Notes: generated from the sequence alone by a model not told the origin. A stretch of DNA of 64,000 nucleotides from Chrysopilus asiliformis (GCA_964034945.1 OZ035961.1:69985931-70049930), one strand, 5' to 3'; shown: positions 32,964-44,047, counted from the stretch's first letter. Made by a program: numbers and translations.

Positions 32964-33203
32964 GAAATAAAAAAAGTAACGGCTAGAACAACTGTCATAA
33001 TGTTTGATTTTAAACGTTTGACAAGGACGGACGCTCTGATAATAATTGTTAATTAATTTAATTATTTATTTTAATCGTGTGTCTTATTTATTTATTAAAT
33101 TCTTGTTTGTGAAAAATATAAGAGCATATTCTAAGTATGTTAAAATGTAAAAAAAAATTGTCAATTATTTACCTAATTTAAGTTTATCGCCAAACAGAAA
33201 ACC

Positions 33204-33245
33204 CTCCTGAAAAAGTCGTGCGACAGCCGGCGAAACGTCGAGGAA
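33204..33245 (+). other. Hammerhead-like motif in the Penelope 3' region
   Basis: CCTGAAAA followed by a GTCG/CGAC mini-hairpin and CGAAACGTCG. Penelope-like elements carry hammerhead ribozymes in this region, and CGAAAC..GTC is the core half. The other half (CTGATGA) is degenerate here, so a working ribozyme is doubtful. The inverted copy lies at about 29678-29719. Confidence 0.35.
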
Positions 33246-33354
33246 CTTATTAATAAATATGACTCTCAACAACCAATGATTTGAGTTTTTACTAAAATCG
33301 ATGACCGTATAACCCGAAAAAAAGCTTTATTATTGTAATAATCAATGGTCGAGG

Positions 33355-33670
33355 AAAAAAACAAAATAAAAAAGGATATTTGCGTTATCCTTACAGGACC
33401 TTTCGTTTCGAATTTTGAAAATCTAATACCGGATTCGTGATCAGTGACCCCAAAAACCCCTTAATGCCAATTTTTTTTGGGGAAAAATGGGAAAAAAAGA
33501 TATTTTTGTTATCCTTACAGGACCTTCAGTTTCGAATTTTGAAAATCTAACTTAGCTAAAAACCTGCTCTTGGCAACATAGACCATATTGCAAAAAACCA
33601 CGTAAAAATCGGTCCAGTAGTTTTTGAGTTTTGTAATCTCAAGCCAACAGACAAACTTCCATTTTTTATA
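33355..33670 (-). mobile_element. Helitron-like family E copy, reverse orientation
   Basis: Two to three ~120-bp units (TTATCCTTACAGGACC, GATTCGTGATCAG) and the 5' end GTAAAAATCGGTCCAGTAGT .. CAAACTTCCATTTTTTATA. No CTAGT end. Confidence 0.7.
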
Positions 33671-33672
33671 TA

Positions 33673-34178
33673 GAGTGTGACCTCGATAATCGCAACTATA
33701 GTGGCCAGAGCGTATTGCAATAACCGAGTCAGTTGCGATAACCGAGTGAGTACCGATATGTTTCAAAAAAGGAAACAAAAGCCATTAAAAAACATTCTAT
33801 GACTGAACAAGAGTTTTATTTCATTAAAGTTTTTATAAACAAAACAACTACGATTTTTTAAAAATTAGTTTTTGATTAAAGATCCCGATATTTTTGTTTG
33901 TTTTTTATTGCCACAGACTTGTTTTGTGATAGCCACTTCTTTAATGTTTTTGATAGCTAGAATAAGTTCCGTTGCAATGGCATTTTGCTCTGCCCATTTA
34001 ACGCAAGGAACAGCCTGTACTGTTTCTTTCTTTTTTTCGTTCGAAATGAAAAAGTGGCGTTAATCGAGTCAATCATTTTTGAAAGTTGCGTTTACAGAGT
34101 CAACAGTGCAAAATTTTAGGTGTTGCGTTAACCGAGGAGTTGCGTTCTACGAGGGTTGCTTTTATCGAGGTCACACTG
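33673..34178. mobile_element. pogo-like element, 506 bp
   Basis: Ends GAGTGTGACCTCGATAATCG and (complement) CAGTGTGACCTCGATAAAAG with TA flanks. Subterminal GCGTTAACCGAG / GCGATAACCGAG repeats occur. No transposase. Confidence 0.8.
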
Positions 34179-34330
34179 TATATAGATTAGGGCTGCCAAG
34201 ATGCATTTGCATATTTCTTCTCGTTATGATTTCGGCTCCGGGATTTTTTTATTCATCCGAATCAAAAAGTTTAGAAGTGAATGAAGGTCATTTGTTGTTG
34301 CATATTTCGCATATTTGACAAGTTAATGCA

Positions 34331-34449
34331 TCCCAAGCAACCAGATAAGGCATAATGCCTTAGATTAGGGCGTGGTGTCTTAAAAAACGACCAATTTTAA
34401 GACACCACGCCCTAATCTAAGGCATTATGCCTTATCTGGTTGCTTGGGA
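34331..34449. mobile_element. Perfect 119-bp hairpin element
   Basis: 55-bp arms starting TCCCAAGCAACCAGATAAGG, perfectly complementary, with a 9-nt loop. No mismatch in the arms implies recent insertion or gene conversion. The flanking duplication is unclear. Confidence 0.9.
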
Positions 34450-34581
34450 TATTTGCACATAATGCGTATTTAGTGGCATATTTCACAACTTTCATGAAAA
34501 CCAAATTTTTTTTTGTACAATTTTAATTTTAATTTGTCAGCTAGAATAAATATTAAAAATAAATAAATGTGTGTTTTTACT

Positions 34582-34738
34582 TTCTTCTACGAAGTATAAT
34601 AAAGTATTGTATCCATGTAAAATTTCGACCTCTTAATTTTGCCTAAAAAACATTTCCCGATCACTCCTTAGTCGATTGGAGACATATTACAAAAATGTCT
34701 TTCTGTTTGTCAGTCTGTGTACAAGATTTCTCAAAAAC
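34582..34738 (+). repeat. Dispersed repeat, family H 5' part
   Basis: CTTTCTTCTACGAAGTATAA, then TCGACCTCTTAATTTTGCCT and a TGTCTTTCTGTTTGTCAG step, then a TCTCAAAAACTAATAGAGC block. Other copies: 40190-40540, 42880-43050 (inverse), 47200-47560, 62620-62720 (inverse) and 63655 to the window end. Confidence 0.75.
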
Positions 34739-35184
34739 TAATAGAGCGGATAACGCAAATATCCTTTTTCCCATTTTTCCCGGAGAAAAGTGGCATTAGG
34801 GGGTTTTCGGTGTCGCTGATCACGAATCTGGTGTTGAAATTGCTAACGAAAGCTCCTGTAAGGATAACCCAAATATCCTTTTTACCATTTTCCCTCGAAA
34901 AAACTGGTAATAAGGAGGTTTCGGAGCCGCTGATCACGAATCTGGTGTTAGAATTTTAAAATTCGTAACGGGAGCTCCTGAAGGCATAACGATTTTCTCC
35001 AATAGTTTTTAAGGTATTTTTGGGTTTTTTGGCGCAAAAAACTTTTTTAAAAAAAACTTTAGCCCGGCAACGACGGGTATGCAAGCTAGTGATATAATAT
35101 TTATCAAAAAATATTTATTACACTATTGGCCACCAGATGTGGTTTTTTGGGCACTGTATATCAGAAATAAAAGTGAGATAAAAA
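34739..35184 (+). mobile_element. Helitron-like family E fragment and half palindrome
   Basis: Two family E units ending ACGACGGGTATGCAAGCTAGT at 35092. After that comes the left half of the unit-palindrome seen at 26150 (CAGAAATAAAAGTGAGAT), cut by the DINE copy at 35185. Confidence 0.65.
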
Positions 35185-35743
35185 CATAACAAAAGCTATA
35201 ATTGCCAATCTGGCAATTATTAAAAACCCGTTAAGGTGATTTTCGTATCAAAATTCGAAAAGTTGTACCAAAATTCCACTTTGAAGTCAAACTTTCCAAT
35301 AAGATTTTTTAAAATTTATTCCAATCGGATTTTGATATATGGGAGTTTTATGTAGAATCATATTCTAAATAACTTTTGTTCTTTCATTTTTTTCACAAGT
35401 AAGATGCATCGTTTTTGAGATATTTACAAAAAATGTTTTCGTTCGTATGGGGGGTACCCCCCCTAATGGTTCATTTTTGCTCATGAACGAACTTGGCCTC
35501 GCATTTCACGACAAACGAATCTGCGTAAAATTTCAAGTCTCTAGCTCAAACCATGCGCCCGCAATCCGCGCCACAGATGGACGGACGGACATGCAAAATT
35601 CAATTTTTTTATCATTCAAAACACACTGGTGTAATTCATTTTTGTGTGTGATAACGGGATCTTGGCGTTACAAACGGTAAGGCAAATATAATATACCCTT
35701 TGGTTTCACCATACGAGTATTGGCAATTGTAGCTTTTGTTATG
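35185..35743 (-). mobile_element. DINE-1-like element, copy 11, with a forward 3'-end stub
   Basis: Reverse copy 35185-35720 (ending CACCATACGAGTAT). It is immediately followed by TGGCAATTGTAGCTTTTGTT..ATG (35721-35743), the 3' end of a second copy in forward orientation. Two copies joined head-to-head, or an aberrant rolling-circle product. Confidence 0.8.
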
Positions 35744-36151
35744 TTTTAAATACAAGCTTTCTTTAAACACACACACTCCCGATGACGCGTCACTTCGATC
35801 ACGTGGAGTTTGTTATTCTCTTAGTGCAAGAATGGACAGTTTAAATCCATACCTGAATATCTTTCTCAGTGAATACTGAGCAGTGGAAATTTCCAAATAT
35901 GTATTTAACTTACGTTTGCTCTTCACCAATTTGACAGTGACAGACATGTCGTTTCTCTCGCGCATTGTCGACAAATTCGCTAACTGTCGCTTCGCTCACC
36001 AACATCGCCGTAACGTGACAATTGTCGTGTAGTTCGCCATTCGGAATGAGAGTAAAATATGGCCTCCTGGCAATTGCAGCTTTTCTTATGTTGTCAATAA
36101 AACACGAAGAAAAATACAAAATAGGAAAAAAGTTTGCGGTTGCTGGAAGAA
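35744..36151. other. Unassigned sequence with a DINE 3' stub
   Basis: 36068-36090 (TGGCAATTGCAGCTTTTCTT) is a short DINE-like 3' end. The remainder is not recognised. Confidence 0.4.
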
Positions 36152-36223
36152 AAAATGTTACTAGATTTAAGAAATATGTGATAGCATGTGGTTCTAAACC
36201 GCACTTTTCTTAAATCTAGTAAC
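36152..36223. mobile_element. 72-bp miniature palindrome
   Basis: GTTACTAGATTTAAGAAA facing TTTCTTAAATCTAGTAAC, with a ~36-nt centre. Ends immediately before the next Harbinger-type element. Confidence 0.55.
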
Positions 36224-36232
36224 GTTCTGTTA

Positions 36233-36577
36233 TGGTTCAACCACAATGAAGGCGGCAAGCGGTAGTGGCACCGTTGGCATATGCTTCTGTCTTGCGAAAT
36301 CAAAACGTCAAAACATCTGCATAGAATGTGGCGCCGAATGTGGTGGTTGTCACAAAACAACGAAGAAAAATCGTCATAGAAGGTGGCGCCGAATGTGGTG
36401 GTTTTCATAAAACATTTTGGACGGTGGCGGCAAGTTTGACTTTGTTTCAAACTCGGCGGCGACGGAAAAAGTGCGCTGCCGTTGTCGCTGTATTGTAGCA
36501 CCTCTAGTTACGCTACGTTAGTGCAAAAAAAATGCCGCCCGCCGCTGCCGCTTGCCGCCTTCACTGGGGTTGAACCA
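36233..36577. mobile_element. Harbinger-like miniature element, 345 bp
   Basis: TGGTTCAACCACAATGAAGG and (complement) TGGTTCAACCCCAGTGAAGG, continuing into CGGCAAGCGG. It has TTA on both sides (36230-36232, 36578-36580). The GC-rich interior has a tandem GGTGGCGCCGAATGTGGTGG block. Confidence 0.85.
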
Positions 36578-36586
36578 TTACTCATA

Positions 36587-37349
36587 CAGCCATGTTCAAA
36601 AGTGTTAGGCACCATTTCAAAATCAATTTTTTCCTGTTTACGTGTATATAATATGATAGTGAAACAATGTGATTTTAAGAATATCAAAATTTATTTATCT
36701 GACTAATATTAGGTGGGCCCACCCCTAGCCCTTATGAGCCTGTTCACATTGGTTGAAATAGTCCGCCTAAATAGGACAGAAACTGGCAACATTAGGGCAA
36801 GGTGAGGAAGTGGGACTGCTGATAGGAAAATCATCCTCAAAACTAAAAACTCCATTCTCAGAGTTCCGCCTGTCGTGCTCTGATTGGTTGGTTGCCACAC
36901 TGAATGTGTTCCATTGTCATTATTGTTTCGGTCGTCGTCGATGCAACACGTCGCAGAGCAAGAGGCAGCCACGTATTACTTGCAATTCTTTAGAAATGTT
37001 CCGTTTCCCAAATGTTTCACGCCAGTCTGATTGCTCACAGCTACTGGTTGAAATAGTCTCAATGCGAACACGAGCAATTTTTCATCCGTCCTATTTAGTC
37101 GGACTATTTCAACCAATGTGAACAGGCTCTATTACAGCAGCGAGTCTTTTCGGCATTGTCGCTACAAGCCTATTTTCGTGTCGTCACTTATAAAATCCCA
37201 TTCCTCCTGAATAGCCCTTTTCAGGGTATCTTCTGATGTTATTTTTGTGTTTCCGGATATTTTTCTTCAAAATACTCCACAAATGCTCTATCAAAATCTA
37301 TGATTTCTTTGTAAAAAATGGGGGTGCCTAACACTTTTGAACATGGCTG
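36587..37349. mobile_element. Tc1-like non-autonomous element, 763 bp, with nested element
   Basis: Perfect 27-bp termini beginning CAGCCATGTTCAAAAGTG with TA flanks. The TTCAAAAGT.. signature resembles Tc1 family ends. It is interrupted by 36736-37129. Confidence 0.85.
36736..37129. mobile_element. Nested inverted-repeat element, 394 bp
   Basis: GAGCCTGTTCACATTGGTTG at both ends (inverted), continuing AAATAGTCCG. TAT stands on both sides (3 bp). Resembles Harbinger-type termini. Confidence 0.7.
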
Positions 37350-37351
37350 TA

Positions 37352-38060
37352 TGTAGACAATCTCCGCTAGTCTGGTTAATAGACGTTAAAGGATCTGTTG
37401 ACCTTGATATTTTAATAAAAAAAATTTTTTGTCGATAAAAGGTTTTGGCGAATTTTGATTTTAACAACTTAAAAAAATTACTACGATGACTTCATCTAAC
37501 AGCCCTTTTACAAATGACAAAATGTTATATTATTTTTGTGGATGTTTTCATATCTGAAAAATGCCCCCCAACAGGTCAGGTATATCTGCTTGTTACGGCG
37601 CGAAGGTTAGAATTTAATACACGTGGGTTATGGAAGCTGGTACACGGCACACAACTAGTTTCGTCCGTTAGCTCAAATCAGGGGGTGGGATCTTGTTGTG
37701 CCAGCTACCATACCGGCCCTTCCAAAAAGTTTGTGTGCACTGAATTTGATTTCAACATTTTTATACACTCGAAAAGAAACGCGAAATCACATCGAAATCA
37801 CATCGAAACCGAATGAATCAGACACACTAAGATGGCGTTAAGTGTGCCTTTAGCCCTTTAAAACCAAAACTATCATTTTTGGGCTCCCATTTTTTCGGGC
37901 TACCATAAGAGCAGAGTGGCAGAGGGGAATTAATTCACTTTTAATCGAATAACTCTAATTATAATAAATACTTTAGATTTAAGTTAATAAATATTTCGAA
38001 TTCTGTAAGCCTGCGTGGAAGCTGGTAAAGCGGGCTCTGATGACGGTGAGCCAGCTTTCG
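37352..38060. other. Unassigned sequence
   Basis: A 100-codon frame (37514-37816) lacks recognised motifs and lies in an otherwise non-coding context. No bounded element found. Confidence 0.35.
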
Positions 38061-38064
38061 TGCC

Positions 38065-38275
38065 AGAAACAGGCTCCTAATAGGGTTTCAGAGCAGATAT
38101 GCCTGACCTGTTGCAGAGAATTTTTCGGATGTGAATACATCTACAAAAACAATATGACATTTTGCTATATTTTTTATGACCTGTAAGCCAAGAAATTCCA
38201 ATAGAATTCAATGCTAGAAAGGTCCAGTAAAAACCATGAATCAGAAATGATTTAATGGTTAATCGCAAAATTATG
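38065..38275 (-). repeat. Dispersed repeat, family C (copy 3)
   Basis: Inverse of 24391-24560: CTCCTAATAGGGTTTCAG .. AAGAAATTCCAATAGAATTC .. CCATGAATCAGAAATGATT. Confidence 0.65.
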
Positions 38276-38485
38276 AAAATCTTTCAAAACTTTAGATATT
38301 ATTAAAAAAATTGTGTGAAAAAGATAGGTCCACAATGTCTGTGAATAGAAAAACCTGTGAATAATTTTATATCTGTAAAAAATGAGTTTTTATGCGATTT
38401 AGACTGTGTTCCGAAAACGATATAAAAATACAGTGGGAAACAGAATTTACGGTTTTCAAGATACACATTATCTTTTTAAAAGCTC

Positions 38486-38885
38486 TCTATTTGTTTGACT
38501 GACTGTCAGGGTAAAATCTTGCAATCTAATTTTGACCAACTTTCGCTCATCCAATTGACTTGAAACTTTGCACACATACGTAAGTCCAATGAAAATACAA
38601 TATTTTCACTACTTCGGCTTTGTAAGGATAAGGGTGGCTCCTGTAAGGATAACGTGATTATCTTTTCCTCAAATTTTCCGGAAAAAATATCATCTTGGGG
38701 GTTCTGGTGTGTCCGATTCTGGAAATGAATCCGATTCTGGAAGAAGACTGCAAAGATAACGGAAGGTTCTGTAAGGATAACGTGATTATCCTTTTCCTCA
38801 AATTTTACGGAAAAATCTCTTCTGGGAGATTTTGGGGTAGCTGAATTTGAAATTTGGTTTTTTGACCTCCGGAACGCTTAAAATG
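38486..38885 (+). repeat. Family E' repeat (copy 1)
   Basis: A GACTGACTGTCAGG start, CACACATACGTAAGTCC, AATATTTTCACTACTTCG, then two to three GTAAGGATAACGTGATTATC units. Same order at 44750-45420 and, inverted, at 57170-57480. Confidence 0.7.
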
Positions 38886-39061
38886 CATTTTGAGCTACTT
38901 TTGTATTTCTAGAATCCGGCCCTCCCAACCCGCTTTACATTTTCTTCCCTAATAAATGTTTTATTGAATTTCGGAGTTCTCGAAATAATAAAGTACCCCA
39001 GTAGAGATCAGAATCGAACATGTAGAATTTTTTTAATTTTTTTGTTTTACTTTTTTATTTT

Positions 39062-39151
39062 CAAACATATACGAGCATACTTGCCTTTGAGATATCCTTA
39101 CGGACGTGGTGACTTCAGAATCGATTCAGAATCATATAGAGTATTTGACGA
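39062..39151 (+). other. Weak candidate exon
   Basis: An open stretch LPLRYPYGRGDFRIDSESYR-VFDE ends at a GAG|GTAAAA donor-like site, preceded by a T-rich tract. The composition looks protein-like, but the acceptor is poor (CGAG) and no family is recognised. Confidence 0.15.
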
Positions 39152-39268
39152 GGTAAAAATATTGTATTTTCACCGGACTGCAGCTCATGGACTTACGACA
39201 GGCCGCCTGAAAAATGTTTTAGGCCAAACACAGACCGCCGTGCAACTGAGAGAAAACTGTGTGTAAGG

Positions 39269-39648
39269 ACACTGAAGGCCGGAATACAATTGGCCAACAC
39301 AATATTTACGGCGACAATTCAGATTTTAAACTCATAGCACCCTACGCTTCTGTATACTGTATACAATATATATTCTGTATCCGACCGACTTTGCCGTCGT
39401 AAAAAGTTGAATTGAATTTAAATTTTGTTACTTAAAGAAAGTATTAGGAAATATAGTTTGCTGTGTTGCTTACATTCACTTTCCTATTATGGGTAACCAG
39501 AAATATTATATGTGGCTTACCGTCAGACTGTCAAAATCAAATGAAAAACAAATGACGGTTAGAACAACAAAGTGTGCGCAATTGTACATTGTCGCCGTAA
39601 TCTATGGCCGTAAATGTTATGTCGGGTCAATTGTGTTCCAGTCTTAAC
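39269..39648. mobile_element. Candidate inverted-repeat miniature element
   Basis: AGGCCGGAATACAATTGGCC and (complement) AGACTGGAACACAATTGACC, with shared TACGGCGACAAT inside. No certain duplication. Confidence 0.5.
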
Positions 39649-39649
39649 A

Positions 39650-40847
39650 GTATATCTTTTCAAAATAGTAAATTAGACCTTAATTTGTCGAGTCGTTCAG
39701 AAGTTACAAATAATTGGAATTTACATGATATCGGCTTTTCTCCGACTTTGACCCCCTTCGCAGCACCCTCCAAGTGTCGAAAGGATTGAGCAAGAGACTT
39801 GAAATAGTTACGTTTCACTAAACTAAGTTGTTGAACGATCAAAATTGAACCATTCCTTCCCCCCTCCCCCATAAAAATGAAACAGTTTTTTGCATTTTTT
39901 CGAAAATGGTGAGTCATATTGAAAAAATTATAAAGATAAAATGTGTTTAGAATAGAATTTTACATAACTTAACCATACATCAAAACCCAATCGACCACTG
40001 CTTCTCCCTTATACTATATAAATGAAAAACTTTTTTTCTGTTTGCATCCTGTACATCGTATCCAAAAATTTATAAAGATAGAATGTGTTTAGAATATGAT
40101 TTTACATAATCATTGCATACAACAAAATCCAATCGGAACACTCCTTTCTGCCTCTTCTATACAAATCGATTTTTCCTTTCTTATACGTAGCATAATAACG
40201 TATTGTGGCCATAAAAAATTTCGACCTCTTAATTTTGCCTAAAAAAATTTCCCGAGCATTCTTGAGTCGATTGCAACATTATTACAAAAATGTCTCTGTC
40301 TGTCAGCCTGTGTACAAGATTTCTCAAAAACTAATAGAGCTAGAAATTTTACTGGCATGTTGGGTCCTGGAATGAGACGATCCTATCAACTTTTGATGGA
40401 AATCCGTTAACCGGAAGTAACCAAAATGGCGGCTTTTTAAAAATCGTAATTTCTTTTTTTGTTGTTTACTCCGAAAATACGCGTTTTTCAGTAGTCCTAT
40501 GTATGACAAAAATTGGAGTCAATAAAATTTCCTTCATTTTTGTATTTTACTTGAGTTCTAGTAAATTACAAAAATGAAGGAAAATTTTTATTTTTGTATC
40601 TGAAGCTGATATTGAGATATATCCAGATAAATCGTTATTTAAAAAAAAATCGATTTTGCCATTATCTCGAAAAATAAAGGCTTTTTGACAGGCCAACATA
40701 TGAGATGAATTGAAGAGAATAGCATTCCCGATAATTTTACCTTCTACCGTTGTCCGCTATATTTTTCCATTATCGACATAATATCATTAAACATTTTTTA
40801 GATTTTTGCGAATTGTTTTTTTAGATTTTTGCGAATATATTTTTGCG
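39650..40847 (+). repeat. Decayed family S/H/L repeats
   Basis: 39700-39950 is S-like. 40190-40700 carries the family H opening and the L body (GTAACCAAAATGGCGGC, GTTTTTCAGTAGTCCTATG, repeated kinase-like AT-rich blocks). No gene. Confidence 0.55.
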
Positions 40848-41565
40848 AATTGAAGAGTTTGCAGCAAGAAGGAGGTAAGTCCATTTTTGGCCATTTTGAG
40901 TTAAGATTGAGTTAAGATTTTGAGTTTGAAAAAAATCACTCCATCGATTGATGCAACAAGGACTTTGCTACGACGGTTAGTTTTTCCATTATTCACGATA
41001 TGGAGCTACCGCCACCGGTACATTGGGGCAAGAAGGAGGTAAGTCCTAGATGTATAACTCTAAAAATCCAATAAATCAACTTGAACCGGCATTTGATGAT
41101 GCAATCCCAGTAAAGGATTCCAAATTCAAAGACGTTATGATTCTGGCTCAAAATGAAATGTGGTTTTATAACCAACTGAAGTCGATGAATACGAGGAAAC
41201 TGAAGGAGAAGAATTTAACATTATTTAAAAAAAGTATACTAATGATGAAGAAAACTATTAAAATACCTTCTTTCAACTCAATTTTGTAGTTTAAATAATT
41301 TATTCATGCCAAAATATTATGGGAAAAAAAAACTTTAGTTTGGGGCAAGAACGAGGTAAGTCCACAATTTAAAAAGTTCTTCCGCTCAACGGAATTGGTA
41401 CTATTGTATGATCATTGTGCCAAAACATGTGTAAAGGCATATACCATAAGTGGTAAAAAATTTTTTGATGAAAGTTGAAAATTGAATTTTTAAAACGTTT
41501 TTTTTTTAATTTCCCAAAAAACCAAAAAATGGACTTACCTCCTTCTTGCTGCAAGCCCTTCAATT
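40848..41565. mobile_element. Inverted-repeat element with splice-donor-like termini
   Basis: Ends AATTGAAGAGTTTGCAGCAA and (complement) AATTGAAGGGCTTGCAGCAA, then GAAGGAGGTAAGTCCATTTT. The motif GCAAGAAGGAGGTAAGTCC occurs at both termini and again inside at about 41028 and 41341 (one change). GAG|GTAAGT is a near-ideal 5' splice site. Interior frame 41050-41289 (80 codons, Lys-rich) is not recognised. Confidence 0.65.
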
Positions 41566-41617
41566 ATATTTCGAAAAAAAAACTGTTAAAGGCAGTATTT
41601 TTTGCCTTTTACCTTAA

Positions 41618-41904
41618 CCCATTCGGTATTTTGATGCCATATGGCAACGCAGTTAAAAGTTGCTAAAAAATTTGAATTGACTTATATTTATTTATTTTCA
41701 AACACCCTATTCTCATCCAGTGCACCTTTAAGTGCATTTGTGACCCAATTTTGATTAGTTGAGTAAAAATCTGGACTACAGTGAACGTATTTGTGAAAAA
41801 TTAAAAATTTTTAATTTTTTTTTGTAATGAATACTGATAGCTTAAACATCATTAATTTGTATAGAGAATATTTTTAACCCCCATAGAAACATGTACCGAA
41901 CGGG
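41618..41904. mobile_element. piggyBac-like miniature element, 287 bp
   Basis: CCCATTCGGTA and (complement) CCCGTTCGGTACATG with TTAA on both sides (41614-41617, 41905-41908). CCC termini and TTAA define piggyBac. Confidence 0.85.
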
Positions 41905-41908
41905 TTAA

Positions 41909-43060
41909 AATAGATTTTTGCAAATTGTTTTTCGAAAAAAACAGTTTTATGTAAACTAATATTTTATTCGCCTAGTAAATTGTGCAGAAATGTAGATTTT
42001 GTATAAGAAAATCATGTGCTGTTCACATCAGTTATTTTATTATTATTTTCTATGAAATTCCGATTTCGTCATGTGTTTGCATAATAAAAAATCTGAAAGA
42101 AGTTCGCCAACAAAACAAAAGAAAATAATGACGAGATTTGATTAAACTATGCACAAAATCTACAATTAAAAAAAAGTGTTGTAACACGAGATTTAAAAAA
42201 TGAACAATTTTATAAACTTGACAGTTTTTTATGGTAAAGGTGGTAAACAGTATAGCCGAGAATTACTCAAATACAGATGGTTTGCCAGGAAGGTAGAAAC
42301 TTTTTTTTGTTCTTGTTGATGACAAGAAGCTTGTAATACTCTTTTGAATTATAGTTTTACTCGCCATGACTTTTAAAGTTCAGTGACTTTGGTTAACTTT
42401 GGCTTAAGTAACGTTTTTCTCATATAAACGTAAGTAAAAAAAACGTATCTCGGCATGTGATGGCAAAGGTCATACGTCATAATAAATTCTTGCTCATATG
42501 GTATGATAACTTCCAAGAATATTTATTTAGCAATATCATAATAATAAAAAAATATCACTTTCTTATACAAAATCTACATTTCTGCACAATTTACAGTGTA
42601 ACCCGACGAATAAAATATTAGTTAATATAAAAATATGAATTTTTATTTTACGAAATATGAAATATCTTGATAACGGTGAAAGATATTCATTTACGGTAAA
42701 AGGCGAAAATGGAGAGAATTTTAATATCTTTAATTGTTGTAACGATTTTTTTTTTCGAAAAAACGAGTAGTTTCGGAGTAAAATCATGAAAAACGAAATT
42801 GCGATTTTTAAAATTGCGATTTTGGTTACTTCCGCTTATCGAATTTTCAGGGTTGTCCCATTACAGGACCAAACATGCCTGTAAAATTTCATGGCTCTGG
42901 CTCTAGTGGCTTTTGAGAAATCTTGTACTCTTATGACAGACAGAAAGAAATTTTTGTAATATGGGAAATGTTTTTTAGGCAAAATTAAGAGGTCGAAATT
43001 TTTCATGAATACAATACTTTATTATACTTCGTATAAGAAAGTAATAACCAGGAGAAAGCA
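41909..43060 (-). repeat. Family L/H repeat, reverse orientation
   Basis: Ends at 43050 with the inverse of the family H opening (AGGTCGAAATTTTTCATG .. TACTTCGTATAAG). The body contains TTACTTCCGCTTATCG and multiple CGATAACGG/AAAGATAT blocks. Confidence 0.6.
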
Positions 43061-43690
43061 TTGAGTTTCGAATTGAAAAAGTTTTTTTTTTCTTTTTGCT
43101 GAAATTTTTTTTATCATTTGCAATCATCATCATGTTGCTGAATCATTATCATCATGATTTTAATTTTCCAAGTCATTTTAGTTAATAATAATAAAAAATG
43201 CTCATAAAAGTTTTAACAATTTCAATTCATTTTCTTTTTTCTTTCTTCTTTGATCTTCCATGCTATTTTGGCTAGGTTGCTCATATAATTTTTGATTACG
43301 ATTTTATCTAAAATTATCTAATATGAGGTATCTAACAGCAATATTTTGTATCTTTAAGAAGACTGAGTGAAAGCACAAATTAAATTGAGCTTTAAAAAAA
43401 TTATTGTTTTGCGGTATTTACCTTTAAATACATATAATTAAAATGTAGAAATTAATTAAATTCATCTGCTTTTTATTTATGGTCAAACTTAAAGAAAGAA
43501 TAGTTTAAGAAATTATTCAGAATTTGGTTAAAAATTTAGTTTGAATTTTGTTATTTCGATTTTTTTTGCTTGATAATGCGTTATGTATTTATTATTTTTA
43601 GTTTAGTTTGACCATTTTTAATTTTGTAAATAAACTTGTGATATATTGATACTTGATACAGAAAATTCGTTTTTACCTTTTTACATATAA
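43061..43690. other. AT-rich unassigned sequence
   Basis: No exon or bounded repeat seen. Confidence 0.4.
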
Positions 43691-44047
43691 GAAAAGTATT
43701 AAAATCTCTTCAGAAACCGACATCATAACTGACCCCCGCACGTCCCCGAGAAATGTATTCATCGGATACATATGTATGTATGCAACGATATTTGTAAGAT
43801 CGACTTCTACCAGTAAACCTTAACCAATTTTGAGTCGTGTTTTTGCATTCGAAAGGTGTTATCGTCCCCATAGAACCTGATTTTGAAAAAACACGAACCG
43901 TTTCCAGAAAATCACAAAAATCTTCCATTTATATAGGAGAAAAGAGAAGCGGTGGTTCAATTTTTTCCATTTTCGGAAGAGATTTTTCTTTTGATAAAAG
44001 TCTGTTCCATGCCAAATTTCAACTTTGTTCTCGTGTTTTTTAATGTT
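43691..44047 (+). repeat. Dispersed repeat, family S (copy 2)
   Basis: Matches 1890-2020 and part of 39660-39960. It is cut on the right by a DINE-like copy. Confidence 0.5.

Larger units (their letters stand above)
29612..33315 (+). mobile_element. Penelope-like retroelement with inverted copy at its 5' side
   Basis: Two parts in opposite orientation. 29612-30174 (minus) is a copy of the 3' end: the C-terminal endonuclease region plus 3' UTR. From about 30175 (plus) come the reverse-transcriptase core, linker, GIY-YIG-type endonuclease and the same 3' UTR, ending at 33315. Both outer ends read GGGTTATACGGTCATCGATT. A head-to-head partial copy of this kind is typical of Penelope-like elements. 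Inserts are two DINE-like copies (30587-31681) and a hAT (32005-32682). Confidence 0.88.

Noticed and set aside
29612..33315. LTR retrotransposon or endogenous virus
   Set aside because: No gag, protease, integrase or envelope; FLDV..KPT and GIY-YIG-like residues identify a Penelope-like element.
36233..36577. CpG-island-like promoter
   Set aside because: The GC-rich stretch lies exactly within an inverted-repeat element with TTA duplications.
37514..37816. 100-codon hypothetical gene
   Set aside because: No motif, no splice or composition support; consistent with chance.
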